A stretch of DNA of 64,000 nucleotides from Marsupella aquatica (GCA_973895155.1 OZ316892.1:10974001-11038000); one strand, 5' to 3'; shown: positions 43,564 to 55,439, numbered from the stretch's first letter. Notes: generated by a model not told the origin, from the letters alone. Numbers and translations are program-made.

Positions 43564-45091
43564 TCATACTGATCCGGACTTCTTCAGCTGGTAGTGAGTG
43601 GCATAAACTGGAACACCTGACCCAAGAGCCAGACTACCAAAAACCATGAACGCCATCTTGACACGCTTGTGCTTCATGCCTGTAAAGTTGTACATGTGAG
43701 GAGCATGGATGTAGTCATTGCTGTACATAGTTCCATCGCTGTGACCGTGGTCTGCCATATGTTTAGGGCCCGACGAATGAAAACTGCGGTTCCCTGAGCC
43801 ATCCAATCCAAAATTGAGCGTCAGGACAGTTTTCTCTCCATGATCCCTCACAAGAGACCTCCAAAAATTTTCGAAATGGCAATTTTTGGTTGACTGAAGC
43901 ACAATTGGGTTAGAGAGACACATCATCAGTGTCAGATCAGCGTCGATATTGCCTCAAAAGCAATGAAGTACATCGCACAAACAGGTGACTGCAATTCTTC
44001 GTTGCATGTACTAAGGAAAGCACAGTTCCAGGAGAACTCTCACCAGTGCACATCTCCCGGATATCACACACAACAATACTTAGTTTTTTTGTTTTTTGTT
44101 TAAATGGCCACCTTTTCAGTGTCAAACTGTGCATCGGCTCTTATGCATGATCGACAGCACTCCCCGACACGTTGTTACCCGTGTTACCTCTCCACGAATA
44201 CTAAGCAACAGACATGGATTTTCGAAGTAATAAAGCGACACGTAGATCAACGACGCAGATAGAGGACTGGACAGCCACTGGTTTTGCAAGCACTAAGACT
44301 TTCCAGTTTTGTTTTGTTTTTTTTGGTTTTTTTTTTTGGGGGGGGGGTGGGGGCACGAATGAGACGAACTGACTGAACAGACTATGCAGAACAAGGCAAA
44401 ATTTGCATTGAAAGAGCAGTCATTCTACTGGAACGGGTCCTCACGAACAATTCAAAGCCATTAGGAATTCGCCCTCACACGTCAAGACAGGAAAGCTACG
44501 AGGTTTAAAGTTCTCATACCGTCGGCTGAACGAAATTATAGCTTTTTCAAAAGCTTAGGTGAGAGACTTAAACCTAAATCTGAAAAGCCCTAATCTGGAA
44601 GACGGTACTACTAGAGCTGCGAAAAATTCCCGATCTTACATAGTCAGACAAACGAGATTCATCCCTCAGGGACACGTTCAGCCAGCAAGCCTCCGCATTC
44701 GCAGATCAACCGCAACAATACTCTCCTCGGTCAAAATTCAAGGCAACCAGCAATCAAGGGGGAGAGAAAGAAGGAAGGAAGGAGCGAAGGAAGAAAAATG
44801 GCATAAGAGGGACCAACTGAGCTGTAGCGAGGGGGGCGACAAACGATCAAGCAACTAAATGCTGTGGGAGACAGCGATCGAGTGAGCAAACGGCATATTG
44901 GCCGATCGTTTCCTCCACGAAACACAAAAGCACAGTTGAAGGACGTCGACAAGGAAGCGGATCCAAGGCAGGAGACAAGAACAGAATAGGACCGAGGTAA
45001 GAACTAACAACGCACCGAGTTTAGCCGGGCTGGATGATTTTGCAGACGAGACGAGACGCCTCACAAGGGTGGTCGCTCCCGCATTCGCCAT
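43564..45091 (-). CDS. COX7C-like subunit of mitochondrial cytochrome c oxidase
   Basis: Two exons, 45091-45016 and 43793-43564, join in phase across a 1222-base GT-AG intron to give 101 residues. Exon 1 encodes an Arg/Ser/Ala-rich amphipathic start (MANAGATTLVRRLVSSAKSS), and exon 2 opens with RSFHSSG. Together these look like a mitochondrial presequence with a typical cleavage context. The mature part begins near MADHGHSDG and holds YIHAPHMYNFTGMKHKR. One membrane helix (about MAFMVFGSLALGSGVPVY) and a basic end with HYQLKK follow. The pattern K-R-x-K-M...FGS...P...HQL-K matches the short COX7C family of complex IV in the inner membrane. The family is small and divergent, so the name is probable, not proven. 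Composition and splicing are normal. Confidence 0.65.
44306..44352. repeat. T-run/G-run low-complexity tract in the COX7C-like intron
   Basis: A TTTTG-rich stretch passes into about 11 T then 10 G residues and GGGGG. The G-run could form quadruplex structure on + DNA. It could also be a site of sequencing or assembly error. Confidence 0.8.
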
Positions 45092-45264
45092 GGTTTTTCG
45101 TGCCTGTCCGTCTCTCTGTCCGTTCTTTCACTCGCTCGCACTTCTTCTTGCTCTCGTTCCCTGTTTATGATTTGCAACTCTCCCTTCTATGGTGATCCCG
45201 CTGTACGTTTCTTCGCGGTGTTAATTCTTCTCGTTCTCTTGCGTATGTGTCCCTAATTTTGTAT

Positions 45265-45535
45265 GTGTTTGATGGGACTTGAGTGAGATACGTGATCCAG
45301 ACCGTTGATAGACCTTAGATGAAAGTGCCCTGATCCACCTTAAATCAACAAACCCAAAATCTCTTTTGATAAACATTTATTAAATGAAAAATGTTACTTG
45401 ATGGGACTTGAGTGATCCCTGATCCAGACCGTTGATGTTGATAGACCTTAGATGAAGGTAGGCTGATAGACCTTAAATCAACAAACCTAAAATCACCTGG
45501 GTCCCATCGAGTAACAGGTTTGATGTGAAGGGTCC
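45265..45535. repeat. Two-copy tandem duplication (about 130 bp) upstream of the COX7C-like gene
   Basis: TGATGGGACTTGAGTGA starts at about 45268 and 45399. Both are followed by GATCCAGACCGTTGAT, AGACCTTAGATGAA and CTTAAATCAACAAACC. It lies about 180-440 bases upstream of the start codon. Confidence 0.75.
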
Positions 45536-45839
45536 ATCAAGCAAATACGTCGTCTCTTGCCCCCTCGTTCTTTACGGACCGCATGGGAAACTCCTCAATC
45601 ACTGGCAGCATATACGTGCAGTCACATCAGTCCTATTATAGGTCACAGACAGAAAGGCCAGTTGTGCAAGAAGAACCAAACGGACATATTTGGTTTAATA
45701 ACCAAACCTAAAGATTTGTGGGCAAGGCAAGGAAAATCAATCAAACCCAATTCATAAGAATAGAAACAAAAAAGTAACAGTTCAAAATAATCAAACAAAT
45801 GGGTAAAAGTAATTGAATCATTTGGGTAGATTCTGAATG

Positions 45840-46030
45840 ATATATCAGTGTTTTTTAATAAAATTTTAACAAAATTCTATTGAATTGGCAATTTTTTGGA
45901 ATAGCCATGGGTGGAAACAATCCCTTTGACTATTGTAACATTTTGCTCCATGGATAAAGGAATACAAAGGGAACGTTAGAAACCGTACAAACAAAGGAAT
46001 ACCAATTCAAGGCAACATAGGAAACCCTTC
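45840..46030 (-). repeat. Dispersed repeat, inverted copy of 3985-4265
   Basis: The reverse complement gives TTTGTATTCCTTTATCCATG, AATAGTCAAAGGGA, CCCATGGCTATTCC and GCCAATTCAATAGAATTTTG, in the same order as at 4060-4230. Confidence 0.55.
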
Positions 46031-46649
46031 AGCTAATTACAGAAATGCTCAGTCCTGTTACCCCCAAAATTGACCAAAATTGCTAAATTGCCCCCTAAAC
46101 TAATTCAATTACTATAAATTGCAGGGCATCCAACGTGGTAAGCTACTTAAACTGTGGAAATATGTGGCTAGGATTAATCCATTTGGATAACCTAATAATT
46201 TCATGTAGTTTTGGTGCCTAACTTGAACGTATAAGTATCTCGGAGGGACATACTCCCTCCAAATTTATTTTTTCTTGAAATGAATCGAACAAACAAAACA
46301 AGCCCCCCTTTATTCATTTCTCTGAGATCACATATGGACTTTTGTTTCCCACAATAAATGGTAATTTGAGTTGTTGACCAAATCACATTGTTAGGCTCGT
46401 TTATCTTTTTTCCTTTAATCACCTTGTTAGTGCACTCTTTCACAAAGTAGCTTTCACGACAGAGCTAGAACTTTACAAGTATTCGATCCAAACTCGATGG
46501 GTGCCCCCTGCCAGAAACGAACTTAAGTCATCAATTCTGAAGATCCATGACACAATAGACCAACATACTTTCATTTCAGTAAGACTTCAACAATCTGATC
46601 TCAATGCTCTACAGGGCTCATCCATAAGAAGACAGGTCGTCCCAACAAG

Positions 46650-46920
46650 CTATCTCCTGATCAACGACTTCTGAACTTTTGTACATGAAGCACGATACTG
46701 CTGTCCATTTTTATGCCTGCACATGGATTGGGCCTTCCTTATTGCCTGAATGAGACATTGGCTGATGAGATTCCTTTGCCATCCACAGCAGACAACAGAC
46801 AGTTGTCTACTTACTTGCCTGAGTTGTATTGGAACCATAGATGGCACATTGGTGCAAGGCCAAGAAAAAAGGCACTTGTTTAATGGCAGGAAATTATGTA
46901 TTGCATGTATAACACTGGTC
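46650..46920 (+). pseudogene. Decayed PIF/Harbinger transposase fragment
   Basis: At 46825 the translation CIGTIDGTLVQ matches the first catalytic-Asp motif of PIF/Harbinger DDE transposases (usually CIGAIDGTH). It is followed by a basic stretch, and preceded in another frame by LPSTADNRQLSTYLPE, typical of the segment before the motif. Frame changes and stops on both sides show it is a relic. It may belong with the minus-strand frames at 47289-47830. Confidence 0.5.
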
Positions 46921-47288
46921 TAGTTGATCACAATCGGTTGACATCCACCTGGACATTAGGTTCCCCTGCTCGTACCATGACACCACCATTCTGAAGTGGA
47001 GAGTAACTGGAGGCAACACTTCACTGATTATGTACTCGTCATTTCCACCGTAGTTTACGTCTCCCTAAAGATATTCTAAATACTCGACAGAATGAGAAGA
47101 CTAAGTGAGAGAAATAGCAGTAAATGCTGATCTACGAGCCGTAATATTTCAAAACATTACATGCTGGATATCGTGTGCATGTGGAGTGAAAACGAAAATG
47201 GCCAAGATTGACTAAGAAATGTGATGCAACTTCGAGAATGTTTGCTATACAGTTTTATGCTGCTGGGCTATTGGCCAATTTCTTACAT

Positions 47289-47830
47289 CTATGGCGACGA
47301 GATTTTCCATTTGAAGTAGTGGGTAAGCCTGGTCACAATCGTACCAAAGAGAGCCTCATTGATCTGTTTCTGGTTAAGTAGTTCTCTCGACCGCTCCTTA
47401 GATGCCTCTACTGATATAATTCCTTCATCTCTAGCAATCCTTAATATTGCCAAATTGTACTTCGCAAGTTTTTGCATCAAAGCATGGGACCATACTTTTC
47501 AGCAGCTAACTCCAAAGTTTTGGCAATGGAGCACATTGCATCAACTTGTTGGTGGAGCATGTAAGCCTCGGTGGGCCTGGGAGTTAGAGCTTCTGGAGTT
47601 GGGGCTCCTGGAGTTCGAGAAGATGCTGTTGAGTCCACTGTTGGAGTAGTGGTTGGGAGAGTTGTTGGAGTTGTTGGAGCAGTTGGAGGCATGGGAAATT
47701 CCCTGCGATAACTTTTCTCCTCCGTTTGTGTATTCTCCTTTCACGTTAGGCTGTGCTTCTGATCTCATTCAAGATGTCCTTATCTTGTAGGGTAACCCTA
47801 CCAGTTCCATCATCTGCTACACCTGTGCCG
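47289..47830 (-). pseudogene. Broken minus-strand ORF, unknown
   Basis: The frame 47692-47477 gives a Thr/Pro-rich start (PTTLPTTTPTV) then MCSIAKTLELAAEKYGPM. After a one-base frame change it continues in 47480-47289 as LMQKLAKYNLAILRIARDEG and ends LTHYFKWKISSP. An upstream frame (47768-47541) is in a third phase. It looks like one decayed protein. Its closeness to the transposase fragment suggests an accessory ORF of the same element, but I do not recognise the family. Confidence 0.4.
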
Positions 47831-47839
47831 CTTTCATCC

Positions 47840-48770
47840 AATTTTGTGTGGGCTTTCATGGGAACATGACTTAACTCTAGCAAAAACGGTCGAATTTTCA
47901 AATGCAGGTGTCTTCCACAACCAGCTCATGAAGCAGAACGACAGCCAGTTTCTAAATGCTCTGTGTCAAATTGGATTCAAGCTGCGAAATCGTCTCGGGC
48001 ATTCTTGCGAAGCTAACCTCACTACTGAGAAAACATCCAGCCAGAGAGATTGAATGGATTTTATTGTACAAATTCGTGAAATCAAAGGGGTCCTTCAGTC
48101 ATTCCGTACGAATTCTAGTACCTTCCCTGCTCTGGCCACCTGACTAAGCGAGTTTTAACTCCCGATTCATACGGGTTGGATGTGGAAAACGTTTCAGCAC
48201 GGGACCCCGGTGCTGACAAGGTTTTGACGTGTCTTTTGTGCCCGTGTAGTAAGTTCGTGTCACTTTTTGTATGCGTCTCACGAATCATGCAAAGGAGGGA
48301 TAATCATTACTCTTGTCTAGTGTATGACTTTACGGAAAGGTTTAATACAGTAATCTTATTTCAATTTTCACCTCATGTGTTCTATCAAATCGTTTACAGC
48401 ACTAACGTCTTTGATTTCATACAGAGAAAAAAGAACTAGACAAACCTTAGTTGGGCAACACACAACTAGATTACGTGGGTTGGAACCTGGACTAGAAAAA
48501 CGATGGCAGTGATACGCTGGACTACAGCAGTACAATTTTTCACGAAAGTCTTGTGCTGTGATTGGCGGCACCTGAGTGATGTATTTGGCCCGACAGAAAA
48601 TAATATTCAGAGCAAACTCACAAGTGTATGGCCCCTTTTTTGAATCCCCAATGTCTGCTATGTGTCCCCGCAGTGGCTGCAACCATTCTAGAGATTGAAG
48701 AAACAAAGTACTTTTCGGTCCAACGCAGATACTTGACATACAACGTTCTGCACAATGCCGCCTTAGTACC
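47840..48770. other. Intergenic, nothing recognised
   Basis: Short frames on both strands (for example 48176-48439 on +, 48368-48739 on -) have no motif and overlap antisense. Confidence 0.35.
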
Positions 48771-48775
48771 TGTGA

Positions 48776-49100
48776 GTGCGATGTAACCTCACAACTCTTC
48801 TAAACGCTTACAGTTAAAACTAGTAGCTTAATTGACCAAGTAGACGGGCTATCTCTATATCGTCTCTCTTGACCGCTGCATTTCCTTCTTGAGTTCGCCT
48901 CTATCACAGATAGTTAACATACAAATTTCAAGACCATGCGACCTTTGTGCATTCACTGAACACCTGTGCGTGTGTGGAAACCTCACAACTCTTCTAAACG
49001 CTTAAAGTTAAAACCTACACTAAATAGCTGAATTGCCAAGTAGACAAGCAATCTCTATATTTGACCGTTGCATTTCCTTCTAGACTTCGCCACTCCGATA
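48776..49100. repeat. Two-copy direct repeat, period about 205 bp
   Basis: CCTCACAACTCTTCTAAACG begins at about 48787 and 48991. It is followed in both by CTTA(C/A)AGTTAAAAC, a GCCAAGTAGAC-like tract, ATCTCTATAT and GCATTTCCTTCT. Confidence 0.75.
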
Positions 49101-49169
49101 GATGTTCCGGAGCTTGTCTAGTAGCGAAATTCAATAGATATAACCTCACTGTCTTCTGGCGAAACTTCG

Positions 49170-49565
49170 CGAGGTCTCTTGTCGTCCATTAGCCATTTCC
49201 CACCTAGCCAAAGACCCCCTTAGCCAGAATCCGTTAGCAATTTCCCACCTAGCGAAAGACCCCCTGAGCCAAAACTGACAGTTAGCCTTAAATCAAAGTG
49301 CTTAATCAAGGCCCAAAATGAAAGTAGCATTAGGTTTCTTTGACTTCCATTAGCCAGCCAGAATCTGACATCCTTACATCAAAGTGGTATAATTCATTAG
49401 GATTTTGATCTTCCATTAGCCAGTTTCCAACCTAGGCACAGCGCCGTTATCTGACATCCATAAATACGAGTGGCAACATCTATTCGAATTTTTATCGTCC
49501 ATTACCCAGTTTCCCACCCAGCCACAGCTTCTATTAACCAGGATCTGATGGTTTTCCTTAAATCT
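49170..49565. repeat. CCATTAGCCATTTCCCACCTAG repeat array
   Basis: Four to five degenerate units contain TCCATTAGCCA-TTCCCACC-TAGCCA, and most continue into CAGAATCTGACAT or similar. Spacing is irregular, about 50-115 bases. Confidence 0.65.
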
Positions 49566-49569
49566 AGGA

Positions 49570-50350
49570 AGATCCGACAGAAATTTGCAAGAATATTAGA
49601 TAACGAATATTCTCAGCACCTTCTCGTAATGCAAATTTCCAACTACAAATGTAAATAGATATTCCATCTGCCATGCGGCGGTAATTGGGCATATCCCTCC
49701 CTCAATTCCTGTCTTCAAGTGTGGTACTGAATCTTCTCATTCCACTGCTCGTACTTCAGATAAGGTGGGCCTACAATATTAATGACACCATAGAACTTCG
49801 GAATTTGACAGCCTCCATGAAAATGATACTGTAAATCTAATTCTAGTCCAGGAGGGATATCAGACAATTACCATCTGCAGACAGATCTAAACAGCCACAA
49901 AATGTAGTGGCAGTACAAATGCTTCACTGTTTCCTCGTTCAAAAGAAACCCTCTGCAAGACTGACAGAAAGCGAGATAGAAGCCTACAAACTGAAGGGCG
50001 AAACACGGTCATCGTTTAGGTACCGATTCAAATTCAACCATTTAGAATGCCTAGATTTCTTGTCCCTCACCCCAATTTTCAAAACAAATGACGTTGGGAG
50101 GTCAGGAACTTGTGTGTCATACCGAGCTCCACTTTTTCCCTCTGGTGCCACTTCGAACAACCCGAATTATGCTAGAATCTCAATTCCCGTCAGTACATCT
50201 AATATATACACGGTGCTAACAAGAAGGGTAGCTCAATATGGCTGACGAAATGAGGAAATGGTTTGAGTTGCTCCGTTATACGCTATACTTCGTATTTGAG
50301 CCCTGTAAACAGTAACCCAAAAAATGAATATTGACTTGTAGGGTCACAAT
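49570..50350. other. 3' flank of MFAP1, intergenic
   Basis: This should hold the 3' untranslated region of the minus-strand MFAP1 gene. The frame 49907-50245 (+) has no motif. Confidence 0.4.
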
Positions 50351-50353
50351 ACC

Positions 50354-52601
50354 CTATTTCTCTTCCCAATCTTTCAGCTTCTTGCTTCCTTGGGGTTTTG
50401 CTATTGGTCTGTTCATGCCAGCCATTTTCTGATTATACTTGGCCCGTAGGGGATCATTATACGTCCATCTGCAAGAAGGAGAGAGAAATAAGTCATGAGT
50501 CAAGTACAAGATCTGCTAAATGATAGTTCCTAACATGGCATGTGCACATATTCAATTAACTTTGACAATACTTGGGACCCTGCCTATCTTGCTATCGAGG
50601 TAAAGGTCCTTTGTTGCGTTTTGCCAGGACGTTACCCCTGTACCAATCCTGCCCCGAATAATAGGGCTTAAACCTTTGATGAAGAGAACTTCTGTGAATT
50701 AGCCTCCCTTTTCTGTCCTTGGATAACGGACTAAGCGATCGGCTAAACTGTGCAAACATAAGTACTCAAATCAAGCAAATTCTAAATTGCCACCCAGCAG
50801 TCACTAGGTCAGTCGTCGTGTACAAGATTGGCAAATAGGTTGGACGATAATGTGATAGAAAGTACTGTCAGTCCAGTGAGACAAGCACGAACCCTGAGTG
50901 AAGCACATAGAATCTATAAACTGTACAGAACCTTAACGTCCAGTTCAGAGGGCAGCGAAGTGGGTGCAGTAGTAAACAGAAAACAATTGAGAGATTCAAG
51001 GAGGAACTCAACATCTGCTACTCCTGCTAGTTCTACTGTATGGGTTTAGGGTTTAGGACTGTGACCATAGCAGGTTGGCTGACTTGTCACTCTGCAAGGA
51101 GCATAAAGGATGCGTAACTGGAATTCATTTGGTCAGGTAACGAAGAGCTACTGACATTCATGTCTATGGCGAGGGGTTTCTAAGTCCTTCTGTATCTACA
51201 TAGGACGCTGGAGGCAGCACCAGAGCATGAATGCAATACAGTCAAACTGCCCTGGCCGTTCCACTAAGTTAACCGTACGAAACCAATGCAGAAGCTCCCG
51301 AATATGCAAAAGGAACAGATTTGAGAAAGGGAAAAACAGAGGATGAATGAAACCCCAAGTGCAGAGAAAGAGAGAGACAGAAAGTGATGTAAGAGGAGCA
51401 CATACGGATTATCCCATTGCGTGGTATCTTCTGCGACAAGATGAGTCCATTTGGTCCGACCACTGCGCCCAAAATGTTTGACCTGCATAACTTTGGGCAG
51501 TATTGTCTTATCCAACTTGTCCTCCCCTGTGGGAGCAGAGAAGTCTCTCTTGAAGATTTCATCTGGATTTTGACCATGAGCAGCTTCATCCACCCCACTT
51601 TGAAAGAAAGCACCTTTGTGATAATACTTCTGCATGAATTTCCACTTCTTTTTGGCTGCCACAAGCGGTTTGGGGTTCTTCCTCTCCCAATCTCTGCGCT
51701 CTTCTTCAGTCATATTCCTGAGCTTCTCAATATCCTCCTTCTCTTTAACCATCGCCTCCCTGTTCTCTCTATCTCTCTTTATCCTCGCAATTTCTCTTGC
51801 CTTCCAAGCCTCATATTCTTCAGCTTCGTTGGTTTCGTCATCTGTATCAATCTCACCTCCGTCACCCTCTGCCTCCCTGTTTTTCTCAATCTCTACTTCC
51901 TGCTTGATTACTTCCACCACCATATGCTTAGTTTCCACCTTCCTCTCTTCTAACTTCTTTTTCATGGTTTCCTGGAAAGCCTTCTCCTCGGCCTCCAACT
52001 TCTCCCTCTCAGCTATCGTGTCTCTTTCGGCCTTAGGTACAAATACAGGTTTGACCATGGCAATACCTCCAAATTCCTCCTCTGAGTCCGTCTCATACTC
52101 CGATTCTTCTTCTTCCTCTTCCTCCTCTTCCTCCCCTTCTTCCATGGCCCCTTCATCCTCTCTCTGTCTTTGTAGAAGCTTTTCTTTGATTCTTCGCCTC
52201 CTCTCCTCAATTGCGTCATCATCTTCTTCCTCCTCTAACTCGGCGGCTTCCGCAGCTCGTTGTTCTTCCTCCCTCGTTGAAACGATCTCAGCCTGTCTGA
52301 TTTGCCTATGCCTTGCAACCGCCTCCTCTCGATCTCTCCGACTCTCCGCCAGACGCCGCAGTCGGGGGTCATCCTTTGCTGGAAAGTCTGAATCCTCCTT
52401 CAGAGGGAATGCCTTTTCCAAATCCGCCCTCAGCGACGCGACGGAACGAGGAGCCTTAATTTCTGCATCCTCCTCAACTTCGTCAGCCCATTCCGGCGCT
52501 TTTCCGGGCCAGTACCTCTTCACTTTAGTTTGTCCAATTTTCCCCCTCAGCTTCTCTCTCACCGTGATGGCGGCATCGCTAACACCAGCTGCCACAGACA
52601 T
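50354..52601 (-). CDS. MFAP1: MFAP1 family spliceosome protein
   Basis: Two exons, 52601-51406 and 50468-50354, join in phase across a 937-base GT-AG intron to give 436 residues, the usual length of the family. The N-terminus holds KLRGKIGQTKVKRYWPGKAP, a hallmark of MFAP1. The middle is highly charged with an acidic run (about ten Glu near residue 160) and long Arg/Glu/Lys coiled-coil segments. The C-terminal third is the conserved block with MTEEERRDWERKNPKP, KWKFMQKYYHKGAFFQ, HFGRSGRTKWTHLV, then DPLRAKYNQKMAGMNRPIA in exon 2 and LKDW before the stop. MFAP1 associates with the tri-snRNP and B complexes during pre-mRNA splicing in the nucleus. The start at 52601 (MSVAAGVSD) matches family starts better than the in-frame Met at 52622. 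The Ser-rich frame antisense to it is a shadow. Confidence 0.95.
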
Positions 52602-52944
52602 TTTTGCACGCGCTTCCAACACTCACAAATTATAAAGACCCTCCGCTAGGCTCAGGGCCAAATGATTCCCGAGCGAAACTAAGGGCTCTCCCGAACAAAA
52701 TTGTTGTCTGTCCGTCTGCACAGCCCTTGTCCACGGGGATAAATCGCACACGACAGAGGAAGAAAACGGGCGGGATTCTGCAGATTCTAAGTTATTTTCA
52801 GTTGCCTCGTCGACCGCGAGAAACGGGAGTCCCGATTGCCCCAGAGACGTTAAACCGAACTGCAGCAGCCATCATTGCAGAAACTTTAGTCGCAATTTTA
52901 GACGTCAAATTCGGAGATCACTGAAAGCTCGAAAAGCCCGTGCA

Positions 52945-53215
52945 CAGACAGAGAGCTTGTTGAAGCTCAGATTGCTGTGCGGAGCTCAGCCAAAATGCGC
53001 AAACCTAGTTGCGACCCAATTGGACGAGACAGAGTGTTGATGGAGCTAAGATTTCTTCACGGGGACTTGGCAAAATGGTTAAACCTAGTTGCGAACGAGT
53101 TGAACGACACATAGTGCTGAAAGAGCTAACATTGCTGAGGGGGGGATGGGGGAGGGGAACTGTGACAAAACCATTAAACCTAGTTGCGAACGAATTGAAC
53201 GAACCTGACTATTTT
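52945..53215 (-). promoter_or_regulatory. Upstream repeat module of MFAP1, same family as that of HEI10
   Basis: On -, three units start CGCAACTAGGTTTAA or similar at about 53193, 53094 and 53016. They pass through CATTTTG, AATCTTAGCTC and CAACACTCTGTCT. The unit spacing is about 80-100 bases. The same elements in the same order, and in the same orientation relative to the gene, occur before HEI10 (12776-13091). The module lies about 350-600 bases upstream of the MFAP1 start codon. Confidence 0.5.
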
Positions 53216-53329
53216 TTAACATTTTTCTTTCTAAGCCGTGTGGCGAATGTCACCCTTTGTGAAAGAGAAGATGAAAGTCATACTCCCATGGACCACAAAG
53301 TCGGTCGATTAAAACCCCCATGGAGTTTA

Positions 53330-53420
53330 ACCAGTATGTGGGTCTAGTTGTGAGTTGTTAGTAACATTATTGACCTTTAAATTTCCAACCACTTTTCTCT
53401 CAATTGGACTCTACCAAAAG
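53330..53420 (+). repeat. Repeat shared with the right flank of the Mutator-like element
   Basis: CAGTATGTGGGTCTAGTTG, AATTTCCAACCA and TCAATTGGACTCTACCAAAA recur in the same order at 63110-63195. Part of the unit (CCTATCAATTGGACTCTAC) is duplicated once more at 63229-63247. Confidence 0.7.
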
Positions 53421-53429
53421 GAAAGTTGT

Positions 53430-54075
53430 TTGATGTGGTAAGGGAAGGCGGGGAGGAGAATTAGGATGTAGGGTTCTTTTACGAGTGCCCCATCCATAAC
53501 AACATTGTTGAGAGTAGCAAGGGTTAACAACTTGTTGATAGTTAACTCAAGCAAGTGGTTAAATAGGTTAACTCTCCGAACACAACGTACTTTACCATCA
53601 ACTAGTGCTGCTGAGGTTGGACTAGTGGAGAGGGCCTATACCTTGGAGGAACACTTCATTGTGCTCACACTAGATATCAATGGTCAAGAGTTGGAGAGTG
53701 GAGAGAGAGAATAGTATAGTGTCATGGAGCTCAGAATGTGATTTTTCAAGCTATGGCCAATGTATGGTGTTAATATATATGTAGTCTATTTTTCCTTTTG
53801 GTCAAGGGCGCACCCTAAAATGGGTGAACCAAACATCTTTATGTCATGACAAGATAGATTGTGCGTTGTACCCTGGTTCCCAACACATGTATCTCAACAC
53901 AACTAGCAATAAGGATAGATGTCCATTCATATGCAAAAAAACATTCATTTCACTACCCTTCACATATCATGGAAAGAGTTATCAGGTTTAATTTTTTCAG
54001 TTCTTCTATGCCACATTGATTTGTAGATCGATTGAATTGTTTTTCTTTTTTTTAGGAAGGGGGAAAGAGGGTGAG
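53430..54075. other. Intergenic, nothing recognised
   Basis: The frame 53505-53714 (+) has no motif. Confidence 0.35.
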
Positions 54076-54079
54076 GACC

Positions 54080-55060
54080 ACTCAAACCTAGTCAGGTAGG
54101 CTCAGTTCAGATCTGCCTGGGTCAAATCAGCTTAGAAGGCATTTAATTATGTCTTATGTGGCATACTAATCAGACAAATGTTGGCTATCTTTTCCTATTT
54201 TTTATTCTTGACCCCATGCTCCATTGGTACTAAGATTTTGCCACAGTATATGGTCACCATGTCTATTTTATGAGCTCTAAAACTTTCAACTTTTAAATCA
54301 AGTGCGAATGAAAGTAAAAACTGCTTGACCGTGCTCTAAGTGTTGAATTCAGCGTACGTACATTAGCAAATGTCAATTTGGCTTAGGTAAGGTTGGCTGA
54401 TGTCAGATCTGCTTAGGTCAGGTTGACTTAAGGTCAGCTTAGGTAAAGCAGCTTAAGTGAACTGATCTGAGGTAAATCACCTAAGAAGAGATTTTGTGTA
54501 TAGTGTGGCAAACTGATCATTGGCTATCTTTGTCTATTTTTATATCTTTGAATGTCAATTTTTATGTCTCAAATTCAAGTTCCAATGGTACTCAGCTTTT
54601 ACCAGAGTATACGGCTATGTCTATATTATTAGGTAGTAAACTTCCACCTTTTTTAGCCAATAGAAATGAAATAAAAAATGCACAAGTTTGGTCTTGAATT
54701 TTGAAGTTAGCTTAGATAGATTAGATTGGCAAAGGCCAACTTGGCTTAGACAAGGTTTTTTCTGGTCAGATTGGCTCAGTTGAGGTCAGCTCAGGTCTGA
54801 TCTGCCTGTGTCAACTTGGCTTAAGGTCGGCTTAGGTAAATTTGCTTAGAAGGCATTTGTGTCACAATATATGTGTCTTCTGTGGGAATTTAATCATTGA
54901 CTAGCTTTGCGTTTGTTATATTGTTGATTTTGACCTTCATTGGTACTTACTAAGATTTTACTAAAATAGACCACGATGTCTATTCTGTAAGTGATAAACT
55001 TGGAGCTATTTCTATCCATTTGCAATAAAATGAATTTAAAAAGCACAAAGATGATCTAAA
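54080..55060. repeat. Three-copy tandem repeat, unit about 340-365 bp
   Basis: Each copy opens with a GGCT(C/T)AGGT(C/T)AG-rich stretch and continues with AGAAGGCATTT or AAGAGATTTT and a ...TTGGCTATCTTT tract. It then passes through CATTGGTACTAAGATTTT-like and TATGTCTATTTTAT-like sequence and ends in A-rich ...AAAAATGCAC(A)AG. Copies begin near 54085, 54365 and 54735. Part of the last copy recurs inverted at 63670-63800 and direct at 63290-63440. Confidence 0.75.
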
Positions 55061-55430
55061 TGATGCAGTTGGCTTAGTGAGCTTCAGTACACAAGCAAGT
55101 GTGGGGAATCACACTCCTACATTACACTTAGAGTCCTCGTAAGAAAAGTTCTGAAGAGTTGCACACAAGTACATCCAACAAGTTTTTACTTCAAGCCAAC
55201 TAACACATAATTTGAATTTTTTTCATACCCACATGCCTTAAGAAGCCCTAGAAGGAGCCTGTCCCAATCTGGTAACACTACTACAGATACTCTCTAGATA
55301 AGTACAACCTGATTTGAAGGTTCTCATGTGCCCTTGTTGTGTGGTGCATCCTTAGGTCAACTGCAGGCTTGAGGGGCACCAAAATGATAGAATTGGATAC
55401 TTTGTCACTATTTTGTGTTAAATCATGATA
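55060..55430 (+). repeat. Repeat shared with 63430-64000
   Basis: GGGGAATCACACTCCTAC, TTGCACACAAG, CTTCAAGCCA(A/G)CTAACACAT and ACATGCCT(T/C)AAGAAGCCC align with 63490-63640. TTTGAAGGTTCT, CTTAGGTCAA and GATAGAATTGGATACTTTGT align with 63900-64000. The flanks of the Mutator-like element therefore share one repeat family. Confidence 0.8.
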
Positions 55431-55439
55431 ATCCTACCT

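Noticed and set aside
44306-44352. Poly-T/poly-G as a retroelement tail
   Set aside because: No element body is recognisable next to it. Low-complexity slippage or an assembly artefact in an intron is simpler.
46248-46260. CTCCCTCC as a Stowaway MITE end
   Set aside because: No matching inverted end with TA flank was found within a reasonable distance.
51634-52635. Ser-rich 333-codon frame on +
   Set aside because: It is antisense to the acidic and coiled-coil part of MFAP1. The Ser runs are the complement of Glu/Gly-rich codons.
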